Shown piece by piece: positions 36,982 through 44,486 of a DNA stretch of 50,933 nt. This DNA comes from Gemmatimonadaceae bacterium (GTDB lineage Bacteria; Gemmatimonadota; Gemmatimonadetes; Gemmatimonadales; Gemmatimonadaceae). The number at the start of each line of letters is the position of its first letter. Within the stretch, counting starts at the first letter, position 1. The notes under the pieces are model-generated. The model was not told where the DNA came from, did no database searches, and saw only the letters and a list, made by a program, of their open reading frames with translations. The stretch lies in NCBI GenBank assembly GCA_013361335.1, contig JABFYH010000067.1, positions 1 to 50,933 of the forward strand. The letters are read 5' to 3'. A program made the position numbers and the translations under genes.

Positions 36982-38151
36982 TCACCGCGGTGCGCTCGCC
37001 GCCGTGACGTGCTGCGCCTGCTCCTGCGCGCGCAGTGCGAGCTCCGTCGCCAGGAACGCGTGCGCCTGCGGCATCGCCGTCTCGGTGCGGTGCAGCACGT
37101 CGTCGACCAGCTGGCGGCCGTAGGGCAGCTCCGTTCCGGCGCAGTCGATGCGCTGCATGCCTTTCTGGTCCACCAGGAAGAGGTGGTTGCCCCCCTGCCG
37201 CTCGCCGGCGATGTCGACGTACTTGCGCGCCTCGATGTAGCCGTCGGTCCCGAGAATGAACAGACGGCCGTCGCCCCAGGTCGGCAGGCCCGCCGGCGTG
37301 AACCAGTCGAGGCGGATGTAGCCGGTCCCTCCGTTGCCGCGGACCATGACGTCGCCGAAGTCCTGGAACTCCGGATGCTCGGGATGACGGACGTTCCGCA
37401 CCTGCGCCGCGACGATCTCTCCGGTCGTGGATCCGGTGAAGTACAGGAATTGGTCGAACTGATGGGACCCGATGTCGGCGAGGATACCCCCGTTGCGCCC
37501 CGGGTCCCAGAACCAGTCGGGCCGCGCCGGCGGGTGGATCCGGTGCGGCGCGATGTTCATCGTCTGGATGACCTCCCCGATCGCTCCCGCCTTCACGAGC
37601 TCACCCGCCTTCACCGCGGCGGGCACCTCGAACCGCTCGCTGAAGCAGATCGAGTAGATCCGTCGCGTCTCCGCCTGGACGCGTCGAACATCCGCCAGCT
37701 GCGCCATCGTGAGGATGCCCGGCTTGTCCGACATGTAGTCCTTCCCGGCGCGCATCACGCGAATGCCGAGCGGTGCCCGCTCGACGGGCACGATGGAGGA
37801 GAGCACGAGCTGGATCGTCGGATCCTCCAGCACCTGCCGTTCGTCGCGCACCCGCATGGCCTGCGGGAAGCGCCGCGCGAACTCGCTGGCGAGCTCGGGC
37901 TCCTCGGCATGGAAGGCGACGAGCTCTCCCCCACCGCGCTGCACGGCGTTGACCATCCCATAGATGTGGGAATGGTTGATCCCCACGACACCGAATCGCA
38001 GGCGCGCGGACCGCCGTCCGCGAAGGACGGAGTGAACGGCGGCCGAGAGCGTGCGTGGGCGCATCGTGCCGACGGCGGCCATCCCTGCCGCGGCGATGGC
38101 CGACGCCCTGATGGCGGCGCGGCGCGTGATGGGTGGCATCGTGGGGGTCAT
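36982..38151 (-). CDS. Tat-exported Gfo/Idh/MocA-family oxidoreductase
   Basis: This 389-aa protein has a Tat-type leader (ITRRAAIRASAIAAAGMAAV), then a Rossmann fold that binds NAD(P) in the family (RFGVVGINHSHIYGMVNAV). The usual catalytic EKP is here DKP in YMSDKPGILTMAQL, so the Lys is kept. The second domain includes FWDPGRNGGILADIGSHQFD, with Asp/His positions typical of the active site. It is 6 bases after the longer Gfo/Idh gene and ends 16 bases from the convergent GMC gene. Periplasmic members usually keep the nicotinamide cofactor tightly bound. Substrate unknown; a keto-sugar is likely. Confidence 0.85.
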   Translation of the reverse strand: MTPTMPPITRRAAIRASAIAAAGMAAVGTMRPRTLSAAVHSVLRGRRSARLRFGVVGINHSHIYGMVNAVQRGGGELVAFHAEEPELASEFARRFPQAMRVRDERQVLEDPTIQLVLSSIVPVERAPLGIRVMRAGKDYMSDKPGILTMAQLADVRRVQAETRRIYSICFSERFEVPAAVKAGELVKAGAIGEVIQTMNIAPHRIHPPARPDWFWDPGRNGGILADIGSHQFDQFLYFTGSTTGEIVAAQVRNVRHPEHPEFQDFGDVMVRGNGGTGYIRLDWFTPAGLPTWGDGRLFILGTDGYIEARKYVDIAGERQGGNHLFLVDQKGMQRIDCAGTELPYGRQLVDDVLHRTETAMPQAHAFLATELALRAQEQAQHVTAASAPR

Positions 38152-38157
38152 TCGGCG

Positions 38158-39648
38158 TCAGGCCATCGATGGGACGACGAACGGCGCGCGATATTCGCGC
38201 GTCAGCATCTCGTTGGCCTGCTCCGCATGGGGACCGCTGAACCGTTCCCGCTTCGCATCCACGAGGAGCGGTACGCCCACGGTGAGTGGCGTCCGGCCCA
38301 CGTCCACCTCGTTGGCCTTCAGGTGCTCGAGCATGCGGCCATACGCCTCGGCAAGCATCGCACTCGACCGCGTCTTCTCACCCACCTCGCCCGTGCTCGC
38401 ATGACCGAGCCGGTGTGAGATGTTGCCGAGGTGGCAGAGCGCGCTCGACACGTGGCCTTCCTCGATCGGACCGAACAGCTCCGACTTCTTCCGGCTCCGG
38501 ACGACGTCGATGAAGTTCTGCATGTGGCGGTCCGTCCCCTTGAACTCGCGGATCGTCTTCCCGGTCCTGTCCACCGCGGTCGCCGTGAAATAATTGTTCG
38601 TGATCAGGCTGCCGCCTTCGCAGTCGATGACGTTGCCGATGTTGACGCCGCGGTAGTTGTCCATGCCGGCACTGTCCGCGTTGGCGCGGGGATCGGCGTT
38701 GGACCCGGTCATGCCCGCTCTCGTCGGCAGGCCGCGCACCTCGAAGATCAGGGGCGCGGTAGCGTACTCGTGAATCACCACCTGGGTGTTGGGGGTCTCG
38801 CCGTCGTCCACGTAGCCGAGGCGTCCGCCGACGCTCAGCGTGCTTTGCGGCAGGCCAGGCTCGCCCAGGAACCAGCGCGCGACGTCCATCTGATGGATGC
38901 CCTGGTTGCCGACGTCGCCATTGCCGTAGAGCCAGATCCAGTGCCAGTCGTAGTGGACGGGGCCATTCTTCGTGTTGCGGTACGGCGGCACGAGGGGGGC
39001 CGGTCCGCTCCAGAGGTTGTAGTCGATCGACGCGGGCACCGGCTGCGGCCCCGCCGTCTTGCCGATGCTGTCGCGGCGCTTGTAGCAGAACCCGCGGGAC
39101 GCCGTGATCTTGCCGATGTTCCCGGCGCGGACCCATTCGACCGCTTCGCGCAGCCCTTCGCCCGAGCGGATCTGGGTGCCTGCCTGGATGATGCGGTCGT
39201 GCTTGTGCGCGGCGGCGACGAGCTGGCGCCCTTCCCACACGTTGTGCGACACCGGCTTCTCGAGGTAGACGTCCTTCCCCGCTTGCAGCGCCCAGATGGC
39301 CGCGAGGGAATGCCAGTGGTTCGGCGTGGCGATCGTGACGGCGTCGACCTCCTTGTCGGCGAGCAGCGCGCGGATGTCCTGGTAGGTCTTGACGCTGCCG
39401 CCATTGACGGTCGGCTTCACCTTCGCGAGCACGGCCGCATCCGCGTCGCAGAGCGCGACGACGCGCACGCCGGCGATCTTCGCCAGGCTGCCCAGGTGAT
39501 TCCGTCCGCGGCCGTTGAGACCGATCACGGCCACGCGGATGTCGGCGTTGGCGCCGAGCGCCTTTGCCCAGGCATTGACCGGCAGGGCCGCGCCGGCGGC
39601 GGCCACGGCCGAGGTCTTGAGGAAGGTGCGTCTCGAGAGTGAGCTCAT
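38158..39648 (-). CDS. Tat-exported Gfo/Idh/MocA-family oxidoreductase (long form)
   Basis: This 496-aa protein has a textbook Tat signal (SRRTFLKTSAVAAAGAAL) and an N-terminal Rossmann domain (VAVIGLNGRGRNHLGSLAKI). The family motif is complete as KDVYLEKPVSHNVWEGRQL. The C-terminal domain has HWIWLYGNGDVGNQGIHQMD, with the catalytic Asp/His region. It also has the extra loops of the long Planctomycetes/Bacteroidetes-type members. It is the first gene of a two-gene operon and has a promoter with the TTAAACG core 60-90 bases upstream. Known relatives oxidise or reduce C3 of glycosides, or convert N-acetylgalactosamine glycosides through a keto intermediate. The substrate here is unknown. Confidence 0.88.
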   Translation of the reverse strand: MSSLSRRTFLKTSAVAAAGAALPVNAWAKALGANADIRVAVIGLNGRGRNHLGSLAKIAGVRVVALCDADAAVLAKVKPTVNGGSVKTYQDIRALLADKEVDAVTIATPNHWHSLAAIWALQAGKDVYLEKPVSHNVWEGRQLVAAAHKHDRIIQAGTQIRSGEGLREAVEWVRAGNIGKITASRGFCYKRRDSIGKTAGPQPVPASIDYNLWSGPAPLVPPYRNTKNGPVHYDWHWIWLYGNGDVGNQGIHQMDVARWFLGEPGLPQSTLSVGGRLGYVDDGETPNTQVVIHEYATAPLIFEVRGLPTRAGMTGSNADPRANADSAGMDNYRGVNIGNVIDCEGGSLITNNYFTATAVDRTGKTIREFKGTDRHMQNFIDVVRSRKKSELFGPIEEGHVSSALCHLGNISHRLGHASTGEVGEKTRSSAMLAEAYGRMLEHLKANEVDVGRTPLTVGVPLLVDAKRERFSGPHAEQANEMLTREYRAPFVVPSMA

Positions 39649-39706
39649 GGCGTCTGCGGTGAGGGGTGGCGGGAACGCTGGAATCGCCCGCGAGTCGGAG
39701 GAGCCG

Positions 39707-39734
39707 ACTATAACGTTTAAGCGTCCGGCGTCAA
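39707..39734 (-). promoter_or_regulatory. Promoter of Gfo/Idh pair with TTAAACG operator core
   Basis: On the minus strand TTGACG and TATAGT are separated by 16 bases, identical in both hexamers and spacing to the susC promoter. The spacer carries GCTTAAACGT just before the -10. The -10 lies about 60 bases before the ATG. Co-control with susC and the uronate operon is the simplest reading. Confidence 0.72.
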
Positions 39735-39780
39735 GCTCGGCGAACCATGGGTCTCCCCCGACGGATCGCCGAGCGCGCGG

Positions 39781-41142
39781 CTAGTACTTCGCCAGATAGT
39801 TGTCCAGCTCCCATTGGGAGACCTGGGTGATGTAGTCCCGCCACTCCTGACGCTTCGCCGCGAGAAACTGCGTCGTGATGTGCTCGCCCAGGGCGGCCTT
39901 CACCACGTCGTTCTTCTCCAGCTCGTCGCACGCCTCGTTCAGATCGTGGGGCAGGTCGTCGATGCGCAGCCGCCGCTTCTCGCGGTGACTCATCTCCCAG
40001 ATGTTCTCGTTCACCGGCTCGCGATAGTCGGCGCTCGTACGGATGCCGTCCAGCCCCGCGGCGAGCATCACCGCCAGGGCGAGATACGGGTTGGCCGCGG
40101 GGTCGGGGACGCGATGCTCCACACGGGTGCCCAGACCGCGCCGCTCCGGGATGCGCAGCATCGGCGAGCGGTTCCGCATGCTCCAGGCGACGTTCACCGG
40201 CGCCTCGTAGCCCGGCACCAGTCGCTTGTACGAGTTCACGAGCGGGTTCGTGATCGCCGTCGTGCCGCGCGCATGGCGCAGCAGGCCGCCGATGTAGTGC
40301 AGCGCGGTGGGGCTCAGCTCCCACTGCGCCCGCTCGTCCCAGAACGCATTGACCTTGCCCGTGAACAGCGACTGGTGGGTGTGCATCCCGCTGCCGTTCT
40401 GCCCGAAGATCGGCTTCGGCATGAACGACGCGGCCAGCCCGTACCGCTGCGCCACCACCTTCACGACGAACCGGAAGGTCGCGATGTTGTCCGCCGTCGT
40501 GAGCGCGTCGGCGTAGCGGAAGTCCACCTCGTGCTGCCCGTGCGCGACCTCGTGGTGCGCCGCCTCCACCTCGAACCCCATCTGCTCGAGATCGTCCACG
40601 ATGGACCGGCGCGCTTCCTCGCCGAGGTCCACCGGCGCGAGGTCGAAGTAGGCGCCGACGTCGTGCGTCTGCGTCGTCGTCTCCCCGTTCGGCCCGCGCT
40701 TGAACATGAAGAACTCGGCTTCCATCCCCGCGTTCATCGCGTAGCCCATCGTCGCCGCATCGGCGATCAAGCGCTTCAGCGCACCGCGTGGATCGCCGGC
40801 GAAGGGGGAGCCGTCGGCGAGGTTGACGTCGCAGATCAGCCGGCCGACACGCGATTCGGGATCGCCCCACGGAAAGATCCGGAAGGTCGAGAGATCGGGG
40901 GCGAGCAGCATGTCGCTCTCCTCGATCCGGACGAACCCCTCGATGCTCGAGCCGTCGAACATGATGTCGCCGGCGAGCGCCTTCTCGAACTGCGAGGCAG
41001 GGATCTCGACGTTCTTGTTGACGCCGAGGATGTCGGTGAACTGCAGGCGGAGAAAGCGGACGTTGAGCTTGCGGGCGAGCTCGAGAACGTCCTTCGCCGA
41101 CGCATGCTTCAGGTCGGGGAGGAGGGCGCGGGATTGAGGCAC
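39781..41142 (-). CDS. glnA: Glutamine synthetase, type I (GSI-alpha-like)
   Basis: Glutamine synthetase joins ammonia to glutamate using ATP. The 453-aa length and lack of an insertion fit GSI-alpha. Landmarks are IMFDGSSIEGFVRIEESD, MEAEFFMF, EVAHGQHEVDFRYADAL, FGQNGSGMHTHQSLF (ATP and ammonium region), APVNVAWSMRNRSPMLRIP and ANPYLALAVMLAAGLDGI. The adenylylation Tyr motif of GSI-beta (NLYDLP-like) is absent; the equivalent stretch reads VNENIWEMSHREKRR. Regulation is therefore more likely by feedback or transcription. The gene is divergent from a CBS-domain gene. A TTGACA lies 30 bases upstream of the ATG with only a weak -10. Confidence 0.95.
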   Translation of the reverse strand: MPQSRALLPDLKHASAKDVLELARKLNVRFLRLQFTDILGVNKNVEIPASQFEKALAGDIMFDGSSIEGFVRIEESDMLLAPDLSTFRIFPWGDPESRVGRLICDVNLADGSPFAGDPRGALKRLIADAATMGYAMNAGMEAEFFMFKRGPNGETTTQTHDVGAYFDLAPVDLGEEARRSIVDDLEQMGFEVEAAHHEVAHGQHEVDFRYADALTTADNIATFRFVVKVVAQRYGLAASFMPKPIFGQNGSGMHTHQSLFTGKVNAFWDERAQWELSPTALHYIGGLLRHARGTTAITNPLVNSYKRLVPGYEAPVNVAWSMRNRSPMLRIPERRGLGTRVEHRVPDPAANPYLALAVMLAAGLDGIRTSADYREPVNENIWEMSHREKRRLRIDDLPHDLNEACDELEKNDVVKAALGEHITTQFLAAKRQEWRDYITQVSQWELDNYLAKY

Positions 41143-41275
41143 GGGCGAATGCTCGTCGGGCGCCTCACCGCTGTCAATTCATCGCCGAGGTGCCTCGTCG
41201 GCACATCGCTTGCCCTCCCTGCTGCGGCCTGACCCGACCTCCGGGCAGGGTGGACCCATTTGCCGGTGAGGAACC

Positions 41276-41728
41276 ATGAAGATCTCCGAGCTCATGACGA
41301 GAAACCCCTGCACCGTCAGCCCCGAGACGCCGGTCTCGGAAGCGGCGCGGCTCATGAAGGAAGAAGACGTCGGGATCGTGCCCGTGGTGGAGCGGGTCGG
41401 CGGGGCGGAGACCCGCGGCCGACTCGTCGGTGTCGTGACCGACCGCGACATCGCGATCCGGCACGTCGCCGAGGGTCGCGCGTCGGACGCGCCGGTTCGC
41501 GACGTGATGTCGGGCGGCGTGAAGACGGCCACTCCCGAGGACAGCGTCGAGATGGTGATGGAGCTGATGGGGCGCGAGCAGATTCGCCGCATCCCCGTCG
41601 TGGACGAGCGCGGGTCGCTCGTCGGGGTCGTCTCGCAAGCCGATCTGGCGCGCAAGGCGAGCGACTCGACGAAGGTGGAGCAGACGGTCGAGCGGATCAG
41701 CCAGCCGGGCGGCAGTCACCAGAACTGA
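41276..41728 (+). CDS. CBS-domain pair protein
   Basis: This 150-aa protein is made of two CBS domains, small modules that bind adenine nucleotides and sense energy or redox state. The first domain runs from ISELMTRNPCTVSPETPVSE to VVTDRDIAIRHVAEG; the second from VRDVMSGGVKTATPEDSVEM to LVGVVSQADLARKAS. No catalytic domain is attached. A good ribosome site (GTGAGGA) precedes the ATG. It is divergent from glutamine synthetase, but its partner is unknown. Stand-alone CBS pairs of this kind are common and often tied to stress response. Confidence 0.9.
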   Translation: MKISELMTRNPCTVSPETPVSEAARLMKEEDVGIVPVVERVGGAETRGRLVGVVTDRDIAIRHVAEGRASDAPVRDVMSGGVKTATPEDSVEMVMELMGREQIRRIPVVDERGSLVGVVSQADLARKASDSTKVEQTVERISQPGGSHQN

Positions 41729-41730
41729 GT

Positions 41731-41860
41731 TTACCGTGAACGGTGAACCGTGAACGGTGAACCGTAAGGGCGTCGAGGAGCGTGAAGGGCACACCGGGCC
41801 GAGTGACCTACGGATCACGGTTCACGGATCACCGTTCACCGTTCACGGTTCACGGTTACT
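41731..41860. repeat. Inverted array of GTGAAC-type units (long hairpin)
   Basis: Just after the CBS-protein stop there is a run of alternating CGTGAACGGTGAAC-like units of about 38 bases. A spacer of about 42 bases follows, then a run of about 50 bases of the complementary units (GTTCACGGTTCACC and so on). The array can fold into a long hairpin and reads through the region before the zinc-ribbon gene. The design (short tandem units, then the same units inverted) is like the array near position 9000, although the unit differs. Confidence 0.8.
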
Positions 41861-41867
41861 TTCCGGA

Positions 41868-42683
41868 GTGACCTCCCCCTCCCCCTGCCCGACGTGCGGC
41901 GCCGCCGCGACCGGGCGATTCTGCTCGAGCTGCGGCACCGCGCTCGCCGGCGCTTCGTGCGCGAGCTGCGCCGCGCCACTCACTCCGGGCGCGCGGTTCT
42001 GCCATCGCTGCGGCACCCCCTCCGGCACAGCCAGCCCGACGCGCGCGCCGGGCCTCGGCAACGCCATGCCATGGGCGGTCGCCGCCATCGCGCTCGTCGC
42101 GCTCATCGCCCTCGTCGTCGGTCAGCGGTTCGGCGGCCGACCCTCCGGCACGACGGACGTGCTCGACGGCGCGAATGCGCAGGGGCCGACCGCGATCGCC
42201 GCCCCGGATGCGGCGACCGGCGCGGTCCCCGCGGGCGGGATGCCCCGCGCCCCCGACATCAGCCAGCTCACGCCGGCCGAGCGAGCCGAGCGGCTCTACG
42301 ACCGCATCATGCGGGAGGCGGAGGCCGGCAAGGCCGACGAGGTGCACGCCTTCCTCCCGATGGCCGTGGCGGCGTACGAGATGATCGCCCCGCTGACCCT
42401 GGACCAGCGCTACGACCTCGGCCGGATCGGGGAGGTGGGCGGCGACACCACCCTCGCCCGGGCCCAGGCCGACACGATCCTGCGCCAGCGGCCGACCCAC
42501 CTGCTGGGGCTCATCCTCGGCGCCAAGGCCGCTCGGATGGTGGGCAACGAGCCGCACGCCCGTCAGTTCGACGTCCGCCTCCTGTCGGTCGCGCCGAAGG
42601 AACGGGCTGCCGCGCTGCCGGAGTACCTCCTGCACCGGAACGACATCGACCAGGCGTTGGCGGCCGCGACGGCGAGGAAGTAG
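41868..42683 (+). CDS. Zinc-ribbon single-pass membrane protein, unknown function
   Basis: This 271-aa protein has an N-terminal double zinc-ribbon with four CxxC pairs (CPTCGAA, CSSCGTAL, CASCAAPL, CHRCGTP). A single membrane helix follows (AVAAIALVALIALVVGQ), then a low-complexity linker. The outer or C-terminal domain of about 130 residues is helical and TPR-like (LTPAERAERLYDRIMREAE, LGRIGEVGGDTTLARAQADT). The GTG start lies right after the hairpin array. An earlier ATG would translate part of the repeat into repeated TVHGS residues, which I consider spurious. No specific function is assigned. It precedes the HD-GYP regulator by about 60 bases. Confidence 0.68.
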   Translation: MTSPSPCPTCGAAATGRFCSSCGTALAGASCASCAAPLTPGARFCHRCGTPSGTASPTRAPGLGNAMPWAVAAIALVALIALVVGQRFGGRPSGTTDVLDGANAQGPTAIAAPDAATGAVPAGGMPRAPDISQLTPAERAERLYDRIMREAEAGKADEVHAFLPMAVAAYEMIAPLTLDQRYDLGRIGEVGGDTTLARAQADTILRQRPTHLLGLILGAKAARMVGNEPHARQFDVRLLSVAPKERAAALPEYLLHRNDIDQALAAATARK

Positions 42684-42745
42684 GGAGTCGGGTTAACGTC
42701 GGCGGGCGTGGGGCCGATACTCCGGTGGCCACCCTCCTCCGCCCG

Positions 42746-43885
42746 ATGCAGACCAATCCCCGCCTCGAATCCCTCCCGCCCCGCATCCCGCTGCGGCCGG
42801 AGCCGGCCCTCATTCCCCGCACCGCGACGCCCAGCCAGCCCCGCGTGCTGGTCGTCGACGACGAGGAAACCATCCGCACCGCGCTGGGGCGCTTCCTCCG
42901 CTCGCGCGGCTACGAGGTGGAGGTGGCCGAGTCGGGGATCGCGGCGCTCATCATGCTCGAGCGCCAGCGCTTCGCGGTGATGGTGTGCGACGTCCGCATG
43001 CCGGGGATGACCGGCCTCGAGGTCGTACCGGAGGCGCTCCAGCTCGATCCCGACCTGGCGATCCTCATGCTGAGCGCCGTGAACGACGCGCCGACCGCCA
43101 CCGACGCGCTCTCGCACGGCGCGATGGATTACCTCGTCAAGCCGATCGAGCTCGTCGATCTGCAGCGGGCGGTCGAGCGATCCACCCACCGCCGCCAGCT
43201 CGAGATCGAGCGGCGGCGCGTGGAGGAGCACATCCGCGAGGAGGTCGCGCTCCGCACCTCCGAGCTGGAGAAGGAGAAGGCGGCGCTGCACGCCCTCACC
43301 ATCGGTGTGGCCGAGACGCTGATCAACGCCATGGAGGCGAAGGACGTCTACCTCCGCGGCCACTCCAGCCGCGTCGCCGATCAGGCGGCGTCGATCGCGG
43401 ATGCCCTGGGGCTCGACCCCGATCTCGTGGAGAACGTCCGCCTCGCCGGCCGCCTGCACGACGTCGGCAAGATCGGGATCCGCGAGGACATCCTGAACAA
43501 GGCGGGGCCGCTCACGGCGGAGGAGTTCGAGCACGTGAAGGACCACGTCCGCATGGGGATGGAGATTCTCACGCCGCTCAAGCACATCCCCGTCGCGCTG
43601 GAGTACGTGCACGACCACCACGAGCACTGGGACGGCAGCGGGTACCCGCGTGGGCTCGCCGGCGAGCAGATCACCATCGGGGGGCGCATCCTGGCCGCAT
43701 GCGACGCGTTCGACGCGATCACCTCGCGCCGCGCCTACCGCGAGGCGATGGACGCGCCGGCGACGATCGCCTACCTCGAGCGGACCGAGGTCGGGCGCCT
43801 GCTCGATCCCAACGTGTTCGCCGCGCTCAAGAAGGTGGTGCTGCGCCGGAAGACGCTGACCTTCATCGACGACATCCACGCCTGA
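42746..43885 (+). CDS. HD-GYP domain response regulator (cyclic-di-GMP phosphodiesterase)
   Basis: This two-component output protein probably hydrolyses cyclic di-GMP. The receiver domain (about residues 33-150) has RVLVVDDEETIRTALGR, the phosphoacceptor Asp in MVCDVRMPGMTG and the Lys in DYLVKPIEL. A coiled linker (EEVALRTSELEKEKAALHAL) joins it to the HD-GYP domain. There HSSRVADQAASIA, GRLHDVGKIGI, HVRMGMEIL, HDHHEHWDGSGYPRG and ACDAFDAITSRRAYRE show the metal-binding His/Asp set and an intact GYP. The ATG start is preferred over a GTG seven codons upstream. No histidine kinase gene is adjacent. Confidence 0.93.
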   Translation: MQTNPRLESLPPRIPLRPEPALIPRTATPSQPRVLVVDDEETIRTALGRFLRSRGYEVEVAESGIAALIMLERQRFAVMVCDVRMPGMTGLEVVPEALQLDPDLAILMLSAVNDAPTATDALSHGAMDYLVKPIELVDLQRAVERSTHRRQLEIERRRVEEHIREEVALRTSELEKEKAALHALTIGVAETLINAMEAKDVYLRGHSSRVADQAASIADALGLDPDLVENVRLAGRLHDVGKIGIREDILNKAGPLTAEEFEHVKDHVRMGMEILTPLKHIPVALEYVHDHHEHWDGSGYPRGLAGEQITIGGRILAACDAFDAITSRRAYREAMDAPATIAYLERTEVGRLLDPNVFAALKKVVLRRKTLTFIDDIHA

Positions 43886-43915
43886 GGCCGTGGGTCCCGG
43901 GCGGCGTGCGCGGCC

Positions 43916-44344
43916 TCACCCCACTCGCTCGAGCTCGCGGAGCGCGTCGACCAGCTCCGCCGCCCCGAAGGGCTTGGGCAGGATCGGGCAGTGCCAGCGG
44001 GCCACCACATGTGCCGCCGCGGCACCCCCCGCATCGCCGGACATCACCAGGGTGTGCGGCAGCAGCGCCGGAAACTCGTAGCCGAGCTGGGCGAGCAGCC
44101 AGCCGCCGCTGCCGTCCTTCATCTTGAGGTCGGTGACGACGAACTGCACCACCGTTCCCTGCCGCAGCTGCTCCAACGCGTCGCGGCCACTCGCGCTCTC
44201 CGTGATGTCGTAGCCCTCGCGCTCCAGAAAGCGGCGCACCGCGACGCGCATCGAGGCGTCGTCGTCGATCACCAGCACCGCCGGGCGCGGCGGCGACTGC
44301 GGCGACTGCGGCGACCCGCTCGACTGTTCGGGCGTGACGGACAT
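43916..44344 (-). CDS. Stand-alone response-regulator receiver protein
   Basis: This 142-aa receiver protein (CheY-like) has no output domain. AVLVIDDDASMRVAVRRFLE holds the acidic pocket, FVVTDLKMKDGSGG the phosphoacceptor Asp, LVMSGDAGG the Ser switch position and CPILPKPFGAAEL the conserved Lys. The N-terminal 20 residues are Ser/Pro/Gln-rich, with a short coding repeat of SPQ residues. It lies tail to tail with the HD-GYP regulator. Such orphan receivers usually work in phosphorelays or by binding a partner. The kinase is not in view. Confidence 0.88.
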   Translation of the reverse strand: MSVTPEQSSGSPQSPQSPPRPAVLVIDDDASMRVAVRRFLEREGYDITESASGRDALEQLRQGTVVQFVVTDLKMKDGSGGWLLAQLGYEFPALLPHTLVMSGDAGGAAAAHVVARWHCPILPKPFGAAELVDALRELERVG

Positions 44345-44475
44345 GGCGCGGCGAAAAGGGGTTGAGCCAGGAGTATCGGCGGGAGCCGCTGAAAGTGCAG
44401 ACCGCGCGCCGTCCCGCGGCGCGTCCCTGCGCCGAACGAGGCGGCCCGGCCTCAGCATTTCCCCCTGGTGCGCCG

Positions 44476-44481
44476 TATAAT
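44476..44481 (+). promoter_or_regulatory. -10 element directly before tolC-like gene (possible leaderless mRNA)
   Basis: A perfect TATAAT lies five bases before the ATG of the outer-membrane factor gene. A transcript starting 6-8 bases past it would begin at or next to the ATG, so no ribosome site would be present. A good -35 at 16-18 bases is not seen, so this may be a -10-only promoter. Confidence 0.6.
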
Positions 44482-44486
44482 TCGCG

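Noticed and set aside
41731-41860. Possible CRISPR array
   Set aside because: Units are short, adjacent and inverted, with no regular spacers and no cas genes nearby.
41757-41867. N-terminal extension of the zinc-ribbon protein through the repeat array
   Set aside because: It translates the inverted repeat into repeated TVHGS-type residues with no protein logic; the start after the array is preferred.
42692-42700. GTTAACG as a further LacI-type operator
   Set aside because: It lacks the TTAAACG core and no -35/-10 pair surrounds it.
44290-44325. Short tandem repeat CGGCGACTG
   Set aside because: It lies inside the receiver protein gene and encodes Ser-Pro-Gln repeats in its disordered N-terminus; a coding repeat, not a separate element.
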